Below are positions 45,851 to 59,085 of a DNA stretch of 64,000 bases, in pieces. The notes beneath the pieces were generated by a model that was not told the DNA's origin, did no database searches, and worked only from the letters and a program-made list of their open reading frames with translations. The translations under genes were made by a program, and so were the position numbers. Position 1 is the stretch's first letter. The number at the start of each line of letters is the position of its first letter. The stretch comes from Hsuehochloa calcarea (lineage: Eukaryota > Streptophyta > Magnoliopsida > Poales > Poaceae). The DNA lies in contig CM070599.1 of the NCBI GenBank assembly GCA_036346395.1, positions 25,287,232 through 25,351,231 on the forward strand. The letters run 5' to 3'.

Positions 45851-47038
45851 CCTCTCGTCTCCAACTACTAGTATGTAGTGTCAGAACTACTCCCAAAGAC
45901 TCATGAAAAGTTTCTAAGTTCCTAAATAAATGACACGACGACTAATTCACTGACACTAACAGTAATACAACTCAGAGGAAGAAGTTGAGTCATACTGAAC
46001 ACACTGCATATGTATATAGGCGATTCAGGTGTCAAGGATGGAGATCACCATCAGTCGCTTTTACAATTTTTACAAGGCACAGCAGCTGCTATTAGTCTAT
46101 GCCAAGTGTGTACTCCACAATGCTACAAAAAAAATATTGCTGCTTAATGGCATGACCAAAAGGTCCAAAGCTATGTATGCATGCATGGATGCTTGTGGGG
46201 GAAAAAATAAGAGAGAAATATATGACACCATTTATTATGGCTATTCCTTGGTCTCATCTATTAGGATGCTTGCCATTCTTGTCTGCTCTTGTGATTGTAC
46301 TTCAATTAGGACGTTGCTGTCATGCTTGCTGTGTCAGAACTCAGGAATTCGTGGTGTACATTGGCAGAGGAATAGGGCAACGGTGTGTTCCAGGTTGGAC
46401 TTGGCTCAATCCCGGCCACTACCCCTGTCAAAGTGTCGAGGGATGGGAATTTTCCCTGCAGGGAAAGGAGGGTAGTTGCTTGCAGCGACATGGAATTGTG
46501 GATCAGAAAGCACTAGAGACGTGGAAAAGTTTGGTGAATGTGATGTGACCAAGATTCATCACCCACCGCATAATATCTTCTTCAGATCAGTAACCAAAGA
46601 TATATCCTGCAAATTAATCCAACAGGGCCAACACACTAGACTGGCCTTTCGCATGGATCCACTCCAGGTTTCCATGATATCTTCAGATCAGTAAACAGAG
46701 ACATCAAGCAATCCCAGACCATAACTCACGCTTGAGGATTGCTAAATATATTTTTGAGAATACTTTACTATGGCAACATTAGCTAATGAAAGCTGAAGGA
46801 TATTCTATTTTGCTCATGCAATCGCAATACCAAAGAGGAGCCATGTGCAAAATTATGCCAAACAAATCCCAGTGCACCTTTTGATTTGACAAAAACGTTT
46901 GTTCACTCCCAAAATTCCAAAAAGATATATACACACTATTAAGTTTATGAACTATCACACCAGACTCCAAAAAAACATTCATATGCGAACACCCACAAAA
47001 ATATCAACTGATATCTTGCTCTTGAGATCTGTAATCTT
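45851..47038. other. Intergenic, no supported gene
   Basis: AT-rich. The open frame at 46029-46475 has irregular composition and no recognised domain. The end nearest 47038 is the 3' flank of the PP2C gene. Confidence 0.5.
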
Positions 47039-49051
47039 TCATAGAGAAGTAGATGCAGCCATCGTCCTTTGTGCATTCCCAAGGATGATAACAATGATAG
47101 TCACATCATCGTGATACTTTCTCCTACTCCCAACAGGTATCCTTATCAATTCTTCAGCTGTTAAAGCTGGCATGACATGGGAAGAAAGTAATGAAGAGTT
47201 ATGCACCCTGATTACTATGTATGGTTCCAAAAGGATTGCAAAGATGCTAAATGCAGAAAACAAACAAATCATCAAAGTAGTTGTACTCTCTTCACAAATA
47301 CTAATTTTGCTTCTACAAGCTACAAAACCTACAAGCTCCTCCAACATACTTGGGTTTCTACTTGGTATCATAGAGCTTACTCACTTAAGGTTGTTTTGGT
47401 TCCTAGTATAATATAAAATGCATTTCAGCATTTGGGTTACAAAATTACCAATCTACAGGGAAAACGTGTCTTACCACTAACTCTGTCATATTTTCAAAAA
47501 TAAAATTCATAACATATTTTGGAGTATACCTGCTTCCTTGGCCGCTTTATGTAAAAGTTGCTCAATGAGATAGTTTGCAGGATCACCCATTGGATTATCA
47601 TGCATAAATTGATAAACTAACTGAACAACTTCTTCGTTACTGAAGAAATCAAATAAGCCATCGCTACCAAGCACAACAAACAAATCGTCCTCTGAAACTT
47701 TGTGACTCAGTGTGTGTGGATTTGTATATACGTAAGGCGGGCTGCACAAATTACGAACTCGGAGAATTCCCATGAGTGCATCATTCAACTTTTTCTGCGA
47801 AGTTACATAAAAAGCATGGGTATTAGTTAAATCATAAGAATGATACGAATTTTATTCACATTACAAAGTATAATATGTTACCTGCTTTAGATAGCCAACT
47901 CCAAAAGCACGAGTAACCTTCAGCCTCCCTTTTATTTTGTTGCCCATCACAACTGAAGAATCATTAGGATGGTCAGCTAAAAGTTTTTGGTACTCCAATG
48001 GATTTTCAAGTGAGTGGATCTCCGTCAATTGAATAGCCTTCAATGTATCGTTTTCTGCATATGGCATGGAAGCAAGCACAGCTCTACTATCACCAAGATT
48101 TAAGATGCACAAATCTGTTCCATGAAGAAGCACAACCAGAACACAAGAGCCAACTGAAACCAAATCTGGTCTATCATCCATCTCTTGTTCAACCATGCGT
48201 AAAAAGTCATTCTCAGCTTGCTCAACAGCAGTAGTGAGGCAATTCAGCACACCAGCTCGAAATGTTTCAGAAAATTTTACTTCTTCATTTTCTGCAATTC
48301 TCATGGCTAGTGTTAACTCACTTTTAGCGCCATTAAGATAGTCTTCTGATGAATTATATAGACCATTTTGTTGCTTAATCCGATATTCTAACAAGTATAG
48401 GTAATATACTATGTTATCATATAGAGTTACTGCCAGAAAATCAGCTGCATCTCGTCCATTAAATCCATCATAAATTCCACAAATCAACCATCCATTTTTC
48501 TCAGAGCACACAGCTTGCACTCTATCCTCTCCAGCAGCTCCGCCAGCCATTTTTACTTCTGTACTAGTCAGAAAATTAGATGATACAGTCGTTGGTGCGC
48601 TGGACCTCCACAGATTTTTACTGATTTCAAATATAGAGCCCTCAGTCGATACAGGGCTGCCTTGCGAGGTGGACAACAAATCCAATCTTGACATCGATGG
48701 GGAAGAAACAATTTTTCTAAAAGAATTTGGAGAATCTAGTTCTGGTAAAATTTCTTCCCCAATAAGACCCTTGCAAATATTTGTATTTGCCAGTGTGAAA
48801 TTTGCACTAATTGCGGCACCAGATAAAGAAGTAAACGAGCCATTTTGTGATGTCATCGTGGTATTAGTTTCAAACCTCTTCCCAGGAGAGATGTCATGCT
48901 CATCAGTGTCAAGAGGAAAACTCTGATAAGAATTACAATGATATCCAAAGCTGACGTTGAGATTACTACAACTCCTGACAAGTATGTCTTCTTCCTCAAA
49001 GCTGACGCTGTCATCATAGGTGCTCTTATAAAACAGTTCTTCGTCCACCAT
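47039..49051 (-). CDS. Protein phosphatase 2C, POL/PLL type (clade C)
   Basis: Mg/Mn-dependent Ser/Thr phosphatase. Exons on the minus strand: 49051-47882, 47794-47530, 47166-47039, giving 520 residues with compatible phases. Motifs: GEDRVQAV (about residues 174-181), IYDGFNGRDAADF (about 193-205), SVGSCVLVVLLHGTDLCILN then LGDSRAVLA, LKVTRAFGVGYLKQ at the first splice, FVVLGSDGLFDFFSNEEVVQ and RRKYHDDVTIIVII, so the metal-binding aspartates are present. DGFNG in place of the common DGHGG is the hallmark of the POLTERGEIST-like group, which in Arabidopsis acts at the plasma membrane in meristem signalling. The N-terminal ~170 residues are Ser/Thr-rich and unconserved. An acceptor TTATAG stands six bases before the ATG, so an intron in the 5' UTR is likely. 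Confidence 0.93.
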
Positions 49052-50650
49052 CTTTTTCTATAAAAGAATAACACCAATAATAACGTAATATTGCTGGCAA
49101 ACTCTGTTTTCAAGGTTATGATGCTACTAAAATGCCATGCCAAATACAGCTTCCTTTATACTTAAATGGAAATGCAAACCAGACCTGCAATATTATATTA
49201 GCTTAAAACATTAGCTAAATACGTTCTAAGCAAAAGAACTGTATTTTAGAGCATAAACATGGTAAAACTGCTGCAGAAAAATAAATGATTAAAACAAATT
49301 TTTAACTCTCATATTCAGCGAAATCGGGAGATTTTGTTTTCATTTTAGTATATTCTAGCCCGCTACTCCAAGTGTTGTAGAGTTGTGAACAAGAGTTGTA
49401 AACTTTCAATTGATAGTTTGTAAACAAGGCTGCTTCTAGAATCTTGGTGATAGCATGGTTTCTATAGTTTTTTTACTGTGCATGGTTTCTATAGTTGAGC
49501 AGTATTATCAGTCCTTTGAACTATTGTGGGTAAGTTTGTTTGACTATTATTTATTCCATTCAAATTTAAGTGGGGAAGGAACCGCATCCCCCATTACATA
49601 CCGCGAATCAATGAGAAAGCTCCTGTTTTACATTTGGAACTTGTATTATTAGCCATTTCCAATCCCATGAATATTTATTATGACTACAACCTCAATCTGA
49701 GTTGAATTGTACAAGAACTGTAACTTCTTACCAAAAATAGATGGCATCATTTTATACTCGATAGTCTTTTCTTTTAATCTACCGGACATGATAGAACACT
49801 GGTTGAGTTCTTGGAAAATGAGAAGACCACATCCCATACGCCACCAAGTTCCACAGGATCTAATCTTATCAAAAAAATTCCATATCAGAACAATCAAGAA
49901 CATCCTTAGTAAGAGCAGGAGGGAGAGAGAAAAATAACCTGAAGTGAGAAGGGGTTGCTTATGTGTAAGGAGTGATCCCGCGTACGACAGCGCCAAACAG
50001 GTAGATGAACTTCACCACAGCGGCTATGACCGGTGTTTCCACAAAAACTAACCTTCTTGGTGTTCACCTATGTACCACAACAACATGTAACCGCATGAGA
50101 AGAAAGAACAAGGAAACCAAAAGGAAAAAAGAAAAGGAAATAAAGAAACATGTGGGTGCATGACATACAGATGCATCCATCTAAGTTCAGAAAGTTGGGA
50201 ACCGGGCCAGGTGACGCAGCCCCTCCTCTCCCCCCATCCCTGAATCCAATCCAATCTGTTTTAAATACCAAATTTTGCTCCCGTTCTTGAAGGACCTATC
50301 AAACAACAAGAATATATAAAAAAAATCAACAAACGGGAAAGGATAACAAATGGGTTTGCATGTATGCACATCTACAAAACGCAAACCAGAGAGAGAGAGA
50401 GAGAGAGAGAGGAAGGGAAATGATCCGTTCACCTTTGCGCTAATGATATTCCGGTTCCAATTGCAGTTGCGGCTGCAACTCGCAGTCCAGGAAGAGCAAG
50501 CCGAGGCGGAGGGAGGGAGTGGAAAAACAGAAATACTAGGAGGAGACGTGTGTGGTGCGGAGGATGGGGGAAATTGCGAGGAAGGTGTGGGCTGCGGAGA
50601 ATATATTGGGGCGGTGGTGGCCGAGGGAGGGAGGGAAGCAACAAATTCAC
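49052..50650 (-). promoter_or_regulatory. 5' UTR intron, leader and promoter region of the PP2C gene
   Basis: Between the ATG at 49051 and a CG-rich, Pro-coding-like leader at about 50430-50650 the DNA is AT-rich and lacks conserved coding frames. The leader is probably the untranslated first exon. A (GA)n tract at about 50389-50412 lies in this region, a frequent feature of plant leaders. Confidence 0.45.
50389..50412. repeat. (GA)n microsatellite
   Basis: About 11 uninterrupted GA units. Confidence 0.95.
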
Positions 50651-50836
50651 GATCTGTCTACGTAGAATTTAACTAATCTTTAACAAAACTGTTATATTTT
50701 AAAATTTTATTTAAAACTCTATTATACATAAATTATAATAAATTGTTTATGTAATTTTGATTCTTGATCACTGTAATTATTTTTGAAAATTTTAATAACT
50801 CATATTTTTATCACATGATTCAAAATCTCACGTATA

Positions 50837-51018
50837 CTTTGAGAGGTTGTGCGAAAATAAATACAAAAAATAAAATTATATACCGACAAAATACGGTAAT
50901 GTGATCAACCTGTTTTGTTCTTCACATTACTTTGAGAGGTTAATCAAAAATAAAGATAAAAAATAAAATTATATACCAATAAAATATGATAATGTGTTGA
51001 ACCCGTTATGTTTTGAAG
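50837..51018. repeat. Tandem duplication of a ~95-bp AT-rich unit
   Basis: Copies at about 50837-50920 and 50931-51018 share CTTTGAGAGGTT, AATAAAATTATATACC and ATGTG(A/T)T to TTATGTT/TTTTGTT. They are diverged by substitutions. Confidence 0.75.
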
Positions 51019-51499
51019 AAAAAATCATAATAAATTCGGACCTAATTCATCCGATGAGAAAAAGTACAAATCTCAAAGCATATCCGATGAATAAAAATTC
51101 AACTATTATGATTTTTTTTACTGCATATCAATAACACGAATCCTATAGTATATCTAACGAACATAAAAAGTGATAGTTTTAGCTTCAAAAAACCGTCGAA
51201 AGTTATATAGCAATTCTCCAAATTCACTCCTTATTTATTTATTTATTTAGTTATTTATAATTTGAGATCTGACTGTTTCCTTGAATTGAACAAGCAAATC
51301 TAACCGTGTCGTTCTCCACCTTGCAGTGTTATTTACCTCTCTTTTTTTTTCTTCGCTCTTTTTCTTCGTCTTTTGAATTGATTATTTTTTTTTTCTTCGG
51401 TTTTTCCATCCCCAAAAATGCTTTTAGCATCGCCTGCCACGTACGAGTATATATATTTGGGAAGCAACTGTAGGACGGTATGCCGTGGGGAATTGAGTT

Positions 51500-51900
51500 T
51501 CAAGAAATTTCTTTAAAGATTAATCCGAGTTTCGCAACTTCACATGTTACAAGCAAGTTTTATCTGGATTTGGCACGTTTCAAGAGTTTCGAACTCGTTC
51601 CATCCATGCTTCAGGGAAGCTTCAGAAAAGTTACGCAAGATTCTTTCGTGTTTTAATTTAGCGAGTTACAAAGAAGTTTTAGTAAGTTTTATATGTGTTC
51701 TGATAAGTTCACCCATGTTTCAAAGAAGTTTTATATGTGTTCCGGTAAGTTCACCCATATTTTAAAGAAGTTTCCGAAAAAAAATTCAATCAAGTTTCAT
51801 TTGTGTTCTAGCGAGTTTCAATGAAGTTTTAGCGAGTTTTATGTGTTTCAGCGATTTTCACATATTTCAAAAGAAGTCTGACCGGTTTCAGACAAATTTG
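51500..51900. repeat. Short degenerate repeats of AAGTTT / TTTCAAAGAAGTTT
   Basis: The words CAAAGAAGTTT, AAGTTTTATATGTGTTC and AAGTTCACCCAT recur at roughly 45-bp spacing. Such repeats often sit near ends of DNA transposons; no terminus was identified. Confidence 0.6.
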
Positions 51901-53600
51901 CACAAATTTCAATCAAACAACCAACAAAATTAGTACAAATGGATACGACCCAATAGAGCCGGCGCTCAACTTGTTGGAAGCATCGTGGCATCCAATGGTT
52001 AATCTGGTTCGTGTGGTTGTGATTTTGTATAATAGAGTGCTACCCTGTTGGAAGGATATAAAATGGATAGTTTTCTCGTATCTTTCGCTTTTGTGTGCCT
52101 AGATGTATCCCCAAACTTGTATTTTATGAGTTTTTTTTTCTGAAATTCTTGGAGCAGTTTGATCGGCTATGTGTTAGCGGTCCAACTGGTCATTTGTTGG
52201 TCGTTGTTAGCTCTCTGAATTTTATCGAGCAGTCTGACTGATTTCTTGCAAGCAGTCAGACCGGTGCCTTTGTGGGCGGTATGATCCACAGAATTGGACA
52301 AATATTTCACACAACTTGGTCCCTGTGCACCCAAATCAATTCATGTTGACATGCTTTGATATTTGCGTTTGATGCATGTATCTTCACGTACAAAAAAATA
52401 TATTTGAGATATCTAACCCCGGAAAAGAATCATCTTTAGTTTAACTAGTTTGATCTAGTTTCGTAGTATACAATCACTGTAGTCACATTAAATTTAAAAG
52501 TAGATCAAATTAGTTTAAAAAGAGGTCAAAACTCATTTACCACAAATATATTAAGGTTATGAAGTTCTAAAATTCAAATTGGTCGTACACGTGTATCACC
52601 TTATGTAAAATTACCTATGAAATTTCCTTAAACAAATTTATCAAACAGCAATGCCAGACTAACCTTAATAATATATATATGCTACACACATGTACATGGA
52701 GTACTACCGTACTAGAGATTCTAATCAGGTAATTTTGTTGTTTCGAGGAGACTAGTCCACTTGTCCCAATAAGTAGCAGCAAACAGAAAAGAAATGGATT
52801 TTTTTCCCCAATGCATGCCTTGTGGCTATAGCCGATTAGCCGCCCGATTGCCAAGGTGGTGTTGCCAAAAACATTTACAAAAGAAAAACTAAAAAATCTA
52901 GAGGATCATAACAGATAGGAATCGTAGCGAGGCCGAAAGGCATCGATCCCGAAACATCAGACGGTGGACAACCACATCACGCGCGCTGATGGTTAGATAA
53001 TGGTACTATGATAGTTAGTCATTCATTCTAGTACTAAAATTAAATGAAATGCAGTGCGTTTGGTAGCATGTAGCTAGCCCTCGTGGTCCTTGAGATTCCC
53101 TCGCGAAGACGAGCACGCGCACATGTTACACACAAGTACTATTGAGGGTGTCTTTGGTATACGTCTGAACAAACGGAAGCCGGAGATAAATTTGTATATA
53201 TCATAAAATTCATACAAATGTATTTACGTGTGCGTAAAAGTGGACACTCGGATCTGAACTCTGATTAGTGAAAAAGGGGAGGTGGTTTCAGATAACCTTA
53301 GTTTCAACTCTGTACTGGACTAGTAGTCCAACTCGCATGTGCATGCGATCTATTTGGAGCATGAGCCATCTCATCGAAAGTAAAAAGATTTTGGCAAAAG
53401 GTTCACTTTTTTTTGCAAGAAAAAAAGTTGTCACTGTGAATTATTGTGGAAACCTTTCACTTCACCCTCTAACACTAGGAGTAGACTGTGATAAACAAAA
53501 AAAAGAAAAAAAAGGTGTTACATGTAATTTTCTCATTTAATGGAAGATCTTTTTTTAGGACTTCAAGACCAAGAATATATATTAGCTGCCACTGATTAAT
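51901..53600. other. Unassigned repeat-like DNA with an LTR-related segment
   Basis: About 52080-52460 resembles a diverged piece of the Sirevirus LTR family: GGTC-type motifs such as AGTCAGACCGGTGCC and the trailing CATGCTTTGATATTTGCG region. The rest is AT-rich with no supported gene. Confidence 0.35.
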
Positions 53601-55640
53601 AATATATTAAAAAAAACTTGCATCAGTAGGAGATGCTATTCCTGATAACATATCCAAGCCAGTAAGAAAAAAATTGTACTCTGCAAATCAAGTTGCTGGA
53701 TTGCCGATACATCAGCCCCTTGGTGGTTCCAATCCAAGCCATGAAGCGAACACGAAGGGACAGCAGCACATTCACATTCAGTGCACCTAGCTCGCCGGCG
53801 CGTGACCACTGATCGGTGCAGGAGCAGGACACGCGCATGTCTGCCGATCGATCGAACAGGCAAGCAAAACCCTTTTGATCCTAGATCGCCTTGCCTTCAC
53901 CTGTCCACTTCTCCAGTTGCACGTACATACCTTTCGGTCCGGGATCGCGACGGTTTTCCAAAGAGGAATCGAGGCGGCCATTGATCAGGCAAATAACCAG
54001 ACCATGTTGAGCATATAAGCATTTTTTGAATTATTTTAATCTAAAAATATAATAGATGAAACAAATGCATAAAGCAGATCACAAAGAACACTATAGGGAT
54101 GCTAGATTCAGATTCTAGAAGAACAGAAGCTAGCAATTCTATCTCGATGTTCAAGACAACAATTAACGAGAAAGCAAAACAAGTAACAAGAAAGATATAG
54201 GCATACCCGATTGAGAGGAAGATGCGAGTGTTCTTGATGATTGCGTCGTCATCATGACGAGTGGTAGTAGTAGTATGGTTGATGTAGTATGTAGTAGCGC
54301 GCTTGATGTAGAACGTAGCGAGCGTTGATGATGTAGACGTAGCGATGAGATCGCGAACGCTCCCAAAACCTTATTCGCCCTCGCTCGTGCAAGCCTTTGA
54401 GGATGAGGTTCCGGAGGCTCGCTCTCGGTGCGACCGTACACGTCTCACGGATGGAGAGTGCAGACAACAACAAAGAGATTGTGGATGTGGATGTGGAAAA
54501 CTTTATAGCTAGAACTAACAGCTGCGAAACCAGGCCAACAGCTACGAAACTAAAGCCAACAGTTGCCAGAACGTTGTTCTTTTTAATGGCAAAAAATAAA
54601 GAGACTAGAGGACCAACAGTCGCCATCAATGTCAGAGCGTTTCGATTTTCGAATAGATAAAGAAAATCGCGCACTGCGCTGCAGCATCGCGCAGACGCAC
54701 GCGACGGCACGGCGAGCGGCGAGCGCGCATGTGTTGTCTCTGTCTCTCTCCAATTCCACAAGAAGAGGCCGCACGCTCCACCTTATAAAGCGCGTCTCTC
54801 CTTCAATCATCATACGACTAAACAATTTAAGACAAGATACGCTTAAGATTTATCAGGAATTAAATTAGACCAACGCGACAGGGACGTATATCATTGTTGC
54901 CGGTATGACGAGAGCGACGTACGCCCCGAATCGTTCGGTCGCTTTCAGGCTTCGCGCGCCATTCATATACATAAGGTTGCGCATCGATCAGTGATTCGGT
55001 GAAAAATAAAACCGAAGCAAACCATGTGCGCGCGCGGCTACCCGATTTGCCAAAGGTCAGCAAACTTGTGTGGCGGGAACGGGCGGGACAGGCACCACGC
55101 TCAGGAGGAAGAAGAAGACAATCTTGGCGACGTCAGATATGCAGTGAGACAGAGAGAGAGAGAGAGAGAGAGATGGTTTCAGCAAAGCTGCCATGGAAAT
55201 CCGTTACGTCCGGATCTTACTGCTGCTTGCAAGTTGCTCTCGGTTAAAGATGATTGTACAGCCACAAAAATTATTCATCAGCGTCATTGCAGATCGACGT
55301 GCTACTGTAAAACTTTAACGAAATAGTGTTGTTAATGATTGATGATGCAACTGACGAGATGCTCTCGTGCGGACGTGCCTAAATAGTTGCAAGTGGACGA
55401 GTGGGGGGTATGATAAATTCGTTTTCTTTGAGCAAATCTACTACTTGTCACTTGTCCATTGGAACGTCGAAAGGGCAGCTAATTGCCAAATTTTAGGGAA
55501 CGTTAAATCTTGTCATGTCATACTAGTTCGTAGCTCAGGCCCAGGGCCAAATTACTTCAGTTTGTGTGCGCGCATAACTGCATTCGTTGAGACGTTGAAA
55601 CTAACCCCGAAGAAAATCTATGGTAATTGCTCTGGATAAC
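53601..55640. other. Unassigned, includes CG-rich segment with TATA-like box
   Basis: 54160-54860 contains GTAGTAG- and GTAGCGAGCG-type short repeats and a possible TATA box (CTTATAAAG near 54781). This looks like an LTR or promoter remnant, but no partner copy lies in the window. (GA)n at about 55150-55173. Open frames here show no recognisable protein. Confidence 0.4.
55150..55173. repeat. (AG)n microsatellite
   Basis: About 12 AG units. Confidence 0.95.
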
Positions 55641-55654
55641 TAAAGCGATTTAAG

Positions 55655-55890
55655 TATGGTACCCAGTGCACACCAAGGTTTTGGCCTTCGTTCTTCATAT
55701 TTTTTTTCGGTACCCACCGAAAGAGCTGAAATTATGTAATTTCAGACAATTCGGGACAATACGTTTGAACAAAAAATTCAATTTTTGGACAAAATTAAAA
55801 TCAGCCCAAAAATATTTGACCGAGACAAATGTCTTTCGGGACCCACCGAAAGAATCGAATTCGGCAAAATTTGGAACCCTGGTGCATACT
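55655..55890. mobile_element. Small element with direct and inverted internal repeats
   Basis: The phrase ACCCACCGAAAGA occurs twice (about 55716 and 55841), each preceded by TTTCGG. The outer parts GTGCACACCAAGGTTTTG and the reverse complement of CAAAATTTGGAACCCTGG plus TGCA are roughly inverted. Probably a MITE; ends are not exact. Confidence 0.4.
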
Positions 55891-56460
55891 AGCTTTACAA
55901 GTAGTAGCTCTAAGAGAGGGAGTGTGTCAACTTAAGCTATCACACAAAAAAACTCACACCAAATCTCCAATGGAAGTTTCAGGATGGGTCAACAAAAACT
56001 AAAGGGGAGTTACACCTAATTCCAATGCATAGTAGCTTCAAAAACTTGAAGCCATTATATAATATACTTCTTTCCAATACACTCGGGAAGGAGTTGCTCC
56101 GTACTATACATACATGAACTAGTTGAAGCTATCCACCTATCGTAGCTTATAAGATAGCCCTATTTGAAGCTATCATCCGTGCCGATGTGACATCTCTCCC
56201 TCTGGAATAACCGGACCGATTGCTACGATGGAGCATTGAACGATGCTCTTGTCTGCACCACAAATGAAATCCTGCCTTAATCAATCTGCACTGTCATGTT
56301 TAAAGTTTATAATAAACCTTATATATATGTTGTATTCTGTCTTGTTTACCTGAAGATACGTAAGGATATATCGTGTCGGCCATCAGGCATGCAGGATTAA
56401 CATGTAAATCGGCTTAGCTTGTAAATCATGAGTTGCACAACCACGGCCAACTTAACTTTA
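55891..56460. other. Intergenic, nothing supported
   Basis: AT-rich and without a recognisable gene. Confidence 0.5.
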
Positions 56461-58905
56461 GAGTCTGTTTGGAACGGTCGTGACTTTCTGATAAAGAGTT
56501 TTCGGTTATGCTGCTGGACTGAACGTCTACAGGCTTAACGGTTGAGTTGAAAAGTTTTAGAGTTTGGCTATCTAGCTTTTAAGTAGGCTGATGGTAGCTT
56601 CTGAGATGAGAAATATATTAAATACATCTGAGGACAGTAATAGCTTGTTTATTGCCGTTTAACGCAATTAACAATGCCAACAATTAATGCAATTAATGAG
56701 AACTACCGCAATTAACGATAATTAACTACTATTAACGCAACTGACTGCAATGAACAATGACTGACGCAATTGATCGCATTAAATGACAATATACCACAAT
56801 TAACAAAAATCAACGTAATTAAAGACAATTATTACAATAAACAATTATTATATAAATAATTACAGAAATGACAAGTAGAGCTTAACATAAAGCAGCTTGC
56901 CCTTATTGCATTCTCCAAGTGACAAATAATCTCATATACTGCATATTATGAAGCAAAACAGCATCCACATATATAAGCAGTTAATTTTTTTAAATTAAGG
57001 ATGAAAATATTGAAGGTACAACACAACAAACAAGAGGTTTGCATTGCCAACCCAATATTGAAGGAGCAGCCTTCAAAAAAACTAGTGAAGGAGCAATGCA
57101 TTATTCATCTGGAAGAAGTGAGCACAAAATATGATGTACAAATACGCACAACAACACAAGGAGCACACCTGTACTGTTATGTATCTGGTCATCAAAACCA
57201 AACCAAAATTCGCACCATGGGAGTCAGGATGCCACACCACCTATGACTTGTCTGGATCTAAACGGAAGACAAGAGAGGTGTAGTTCGTCCATCCGAGTTT
57301 GAAGAGCGCTGGATAGGTTTCAATGCTGGGTCAGAGTATGAAGTTACAAGATTGCTGAAGAATTCTGCCATCTCTGGTTTGCTCTGTTCTTCTCTGTCCT
57401 CCTTTACCAAAGACTGCAGAACAAAAGGTGAACATGAAGACACATAATGTCATAGATATGGATGGACAAAATGCAAAACTACAGAAAATAGTACATCGGT
57501 AGAATATGCTAGGAATATTGCTGCACAGTGCACGATAGGCCAAAATCTTCCACCAGTATCATACTTGGGTGAATATACATTAAAAGGCTGCATTTGTACT
57601 CTGCAAAGTTACGAAGTGTACACCGCTAAACTGATGAATGACAAAGTTCACATGAGAATTGCTCTATCTAGTCAAAGAAGTTGGAGTGAGAGCTAAAGTA
57701 TTTCTATAATGCATATACGGTAATAACGCTACTTGACTAGCATTAGAAAAAAGAGCATTTGAGTTGAAGCACTGGTTTTCAGTCTGACATTTATTCAGCA
57801 AACAGAACAATCCACTCGTAGAATATGAGGCTTTGGTTTGGCATTTTCAACATAGTGTAATCACTTCCCAGGTATACTAATGTCAGCTTCCCAGGTTATG
57901 AAAGTATTGTATAATCAAACTACGAATTATTGAAGAGATGCACAATTCCTCTTTTCTTATCCAAGCATGCATTGAGATTCAAATCTATCATCAAATCATC
58001 CTCGTATATCCTCAAGTTTTCCACCTAAAAGCTTCAAGACTCGTCAGGGTTGCATGTGTTTCAGAAAAAAAAAGTTACATAATTTCATCCCTAGATGATC
58101 TAAATCATCTTCAAGGAAATAACACTGTGATTATGTGCTAAACATACTAAGAAAATGGCACCATATGCCTTACACCCACGTCATCATGATTTCATCTGCA
58201 CCCCATGGTATCATTATTGAACATTGCAATCCTAAATTCCTGACAACCAAATTCAAGAATTCCCATGCCAATGTCAAACAATTTGGAGGTGGCCGGAGGC
58301 GCGGTCGGCTACGGTGGGGAAGGAGGAGGGTACCACCAGGTAGGGAGGAGGAGAGCGGTGACTTGGGGGAGGAGGCCGGCGTCGAGGGAGGAGGAGGCCA
58401 GCTCGGGGTCGGGGGAGGAGAGGTGGCGTCTAGGGCGCGTAGATCCGGTAGGAGGAGGAGGGGCGGCGACAGCAAGCGGGAGGGCGAGGGAGGGGTGGCG
58501 CAGGAGGAGGACGAGGAGGAGGGCGATGGCGAGTGGCGAGTGGGGAGAAGATGGGGGCCGGCGCGGGGGGAGGAGGGTGGGTGGCGGAGGCGGCGAGGGA
58601 GGAGGACGGGAGCGGGCGAGAGAGGTGGGAGTGGGATGGAGGCATGCGTCTAGGGTTTGTAGGCAGGCAAAGGGATGGAGGGAGGGGGTTTTTTTGTGTA
58701 GAGGGGCAAACACGGGTAATTACCTCCAACTTGGGGGGTAAACTCGGAACGGAGGACGTGGGAAGTCATGGAAAGCTGCCGAAGGGCAGCTTCCAGCTTT
58801 CGACTTCCTCCCATTAGACGCGGCTTCCAGCTTCGGGAAAAGCCACGCAAAAAACGCCTATTTGGTTCGGATTCTGGCTAAGCCGAAGTTGAAGCAAACA
58901 TGCCC
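56461..58905. mobile_element. Candidate PIF/Harbinger-like non-autonomous element, ~2.4 kb
   Basis: The left end GAGTCTGTTTGG and the right end (reverse complement GGGCATGTTTGC) match at about 8 of 12 positions. Both are flanked by TTA (56458-56460 and 58906-58908), the target typical of PIF/Harbinger. Start and end carry gene-like sequence, but no transposase was seen. The interior has an AT-rich left half, a coding-like minus-strand exon at 57258-57418, and a purine-rich CG-rich block at 58270-58660. The match is weak, so the element may be two adjacent MITE-like ends instead. Confidence 0.35.
57258..57418 (-). CDS. Coding-like terminal exon, unrecognised
   Basis: On the minus strand a good acceptor TTTTGTTCTGCAG precedes SLVKEDREEQSKPEMAEFFS, then NLVTSYSDPALKPIQRSSNS and TTPLLSSV before a TAG stop. 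It looks like the last exon of a host gene or a captured fragment of one. No family is recognised. The CG-rich block at 58270-58660 could hold the matching first exon, with Pro-rich coding on the minus strand. Confidence 0.3.
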
Positions 58906-59085
58906 TTAGGTGCGCACGTCACTTTGGGGTTGTTGGGCTATATCGCTCAACATGGAGATGACAGGAGCCTAGCTACGGCCCAAAAGCTCAGCACTTGTGA
59001 GCCATTGATCTCAGCTGCAATCAGCGGTTGAGATGCCTCCTTGAGAGAGGAGAGAGCAAGCAAAAAAACCTAGCCTCTTGCCTAG
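58906..59085. other. Short unassigned gap
   Basis: No supported feature. Confidence 0.5.

Noticed and set aside
46029..46548. Two overlapping ORFs of 123-148 codons
   Set aside because: No domain, no grass-like codon bias, no splice context.
54252..54761. 169-codon minus-strand ORF with a hydrophobic segment
   Set aside because: The C-terminal Tyr/Ser run derives from GTAGTAG repeats, with no recognised domain. More likely an LTR or promoter remnant.
58135..58741. Gly/Arg- and Pro-rich ORFs over the GGAGGAGG block
   Set aside because: Purine-rich low complexity keeps all frames open; not evidence of a protein.
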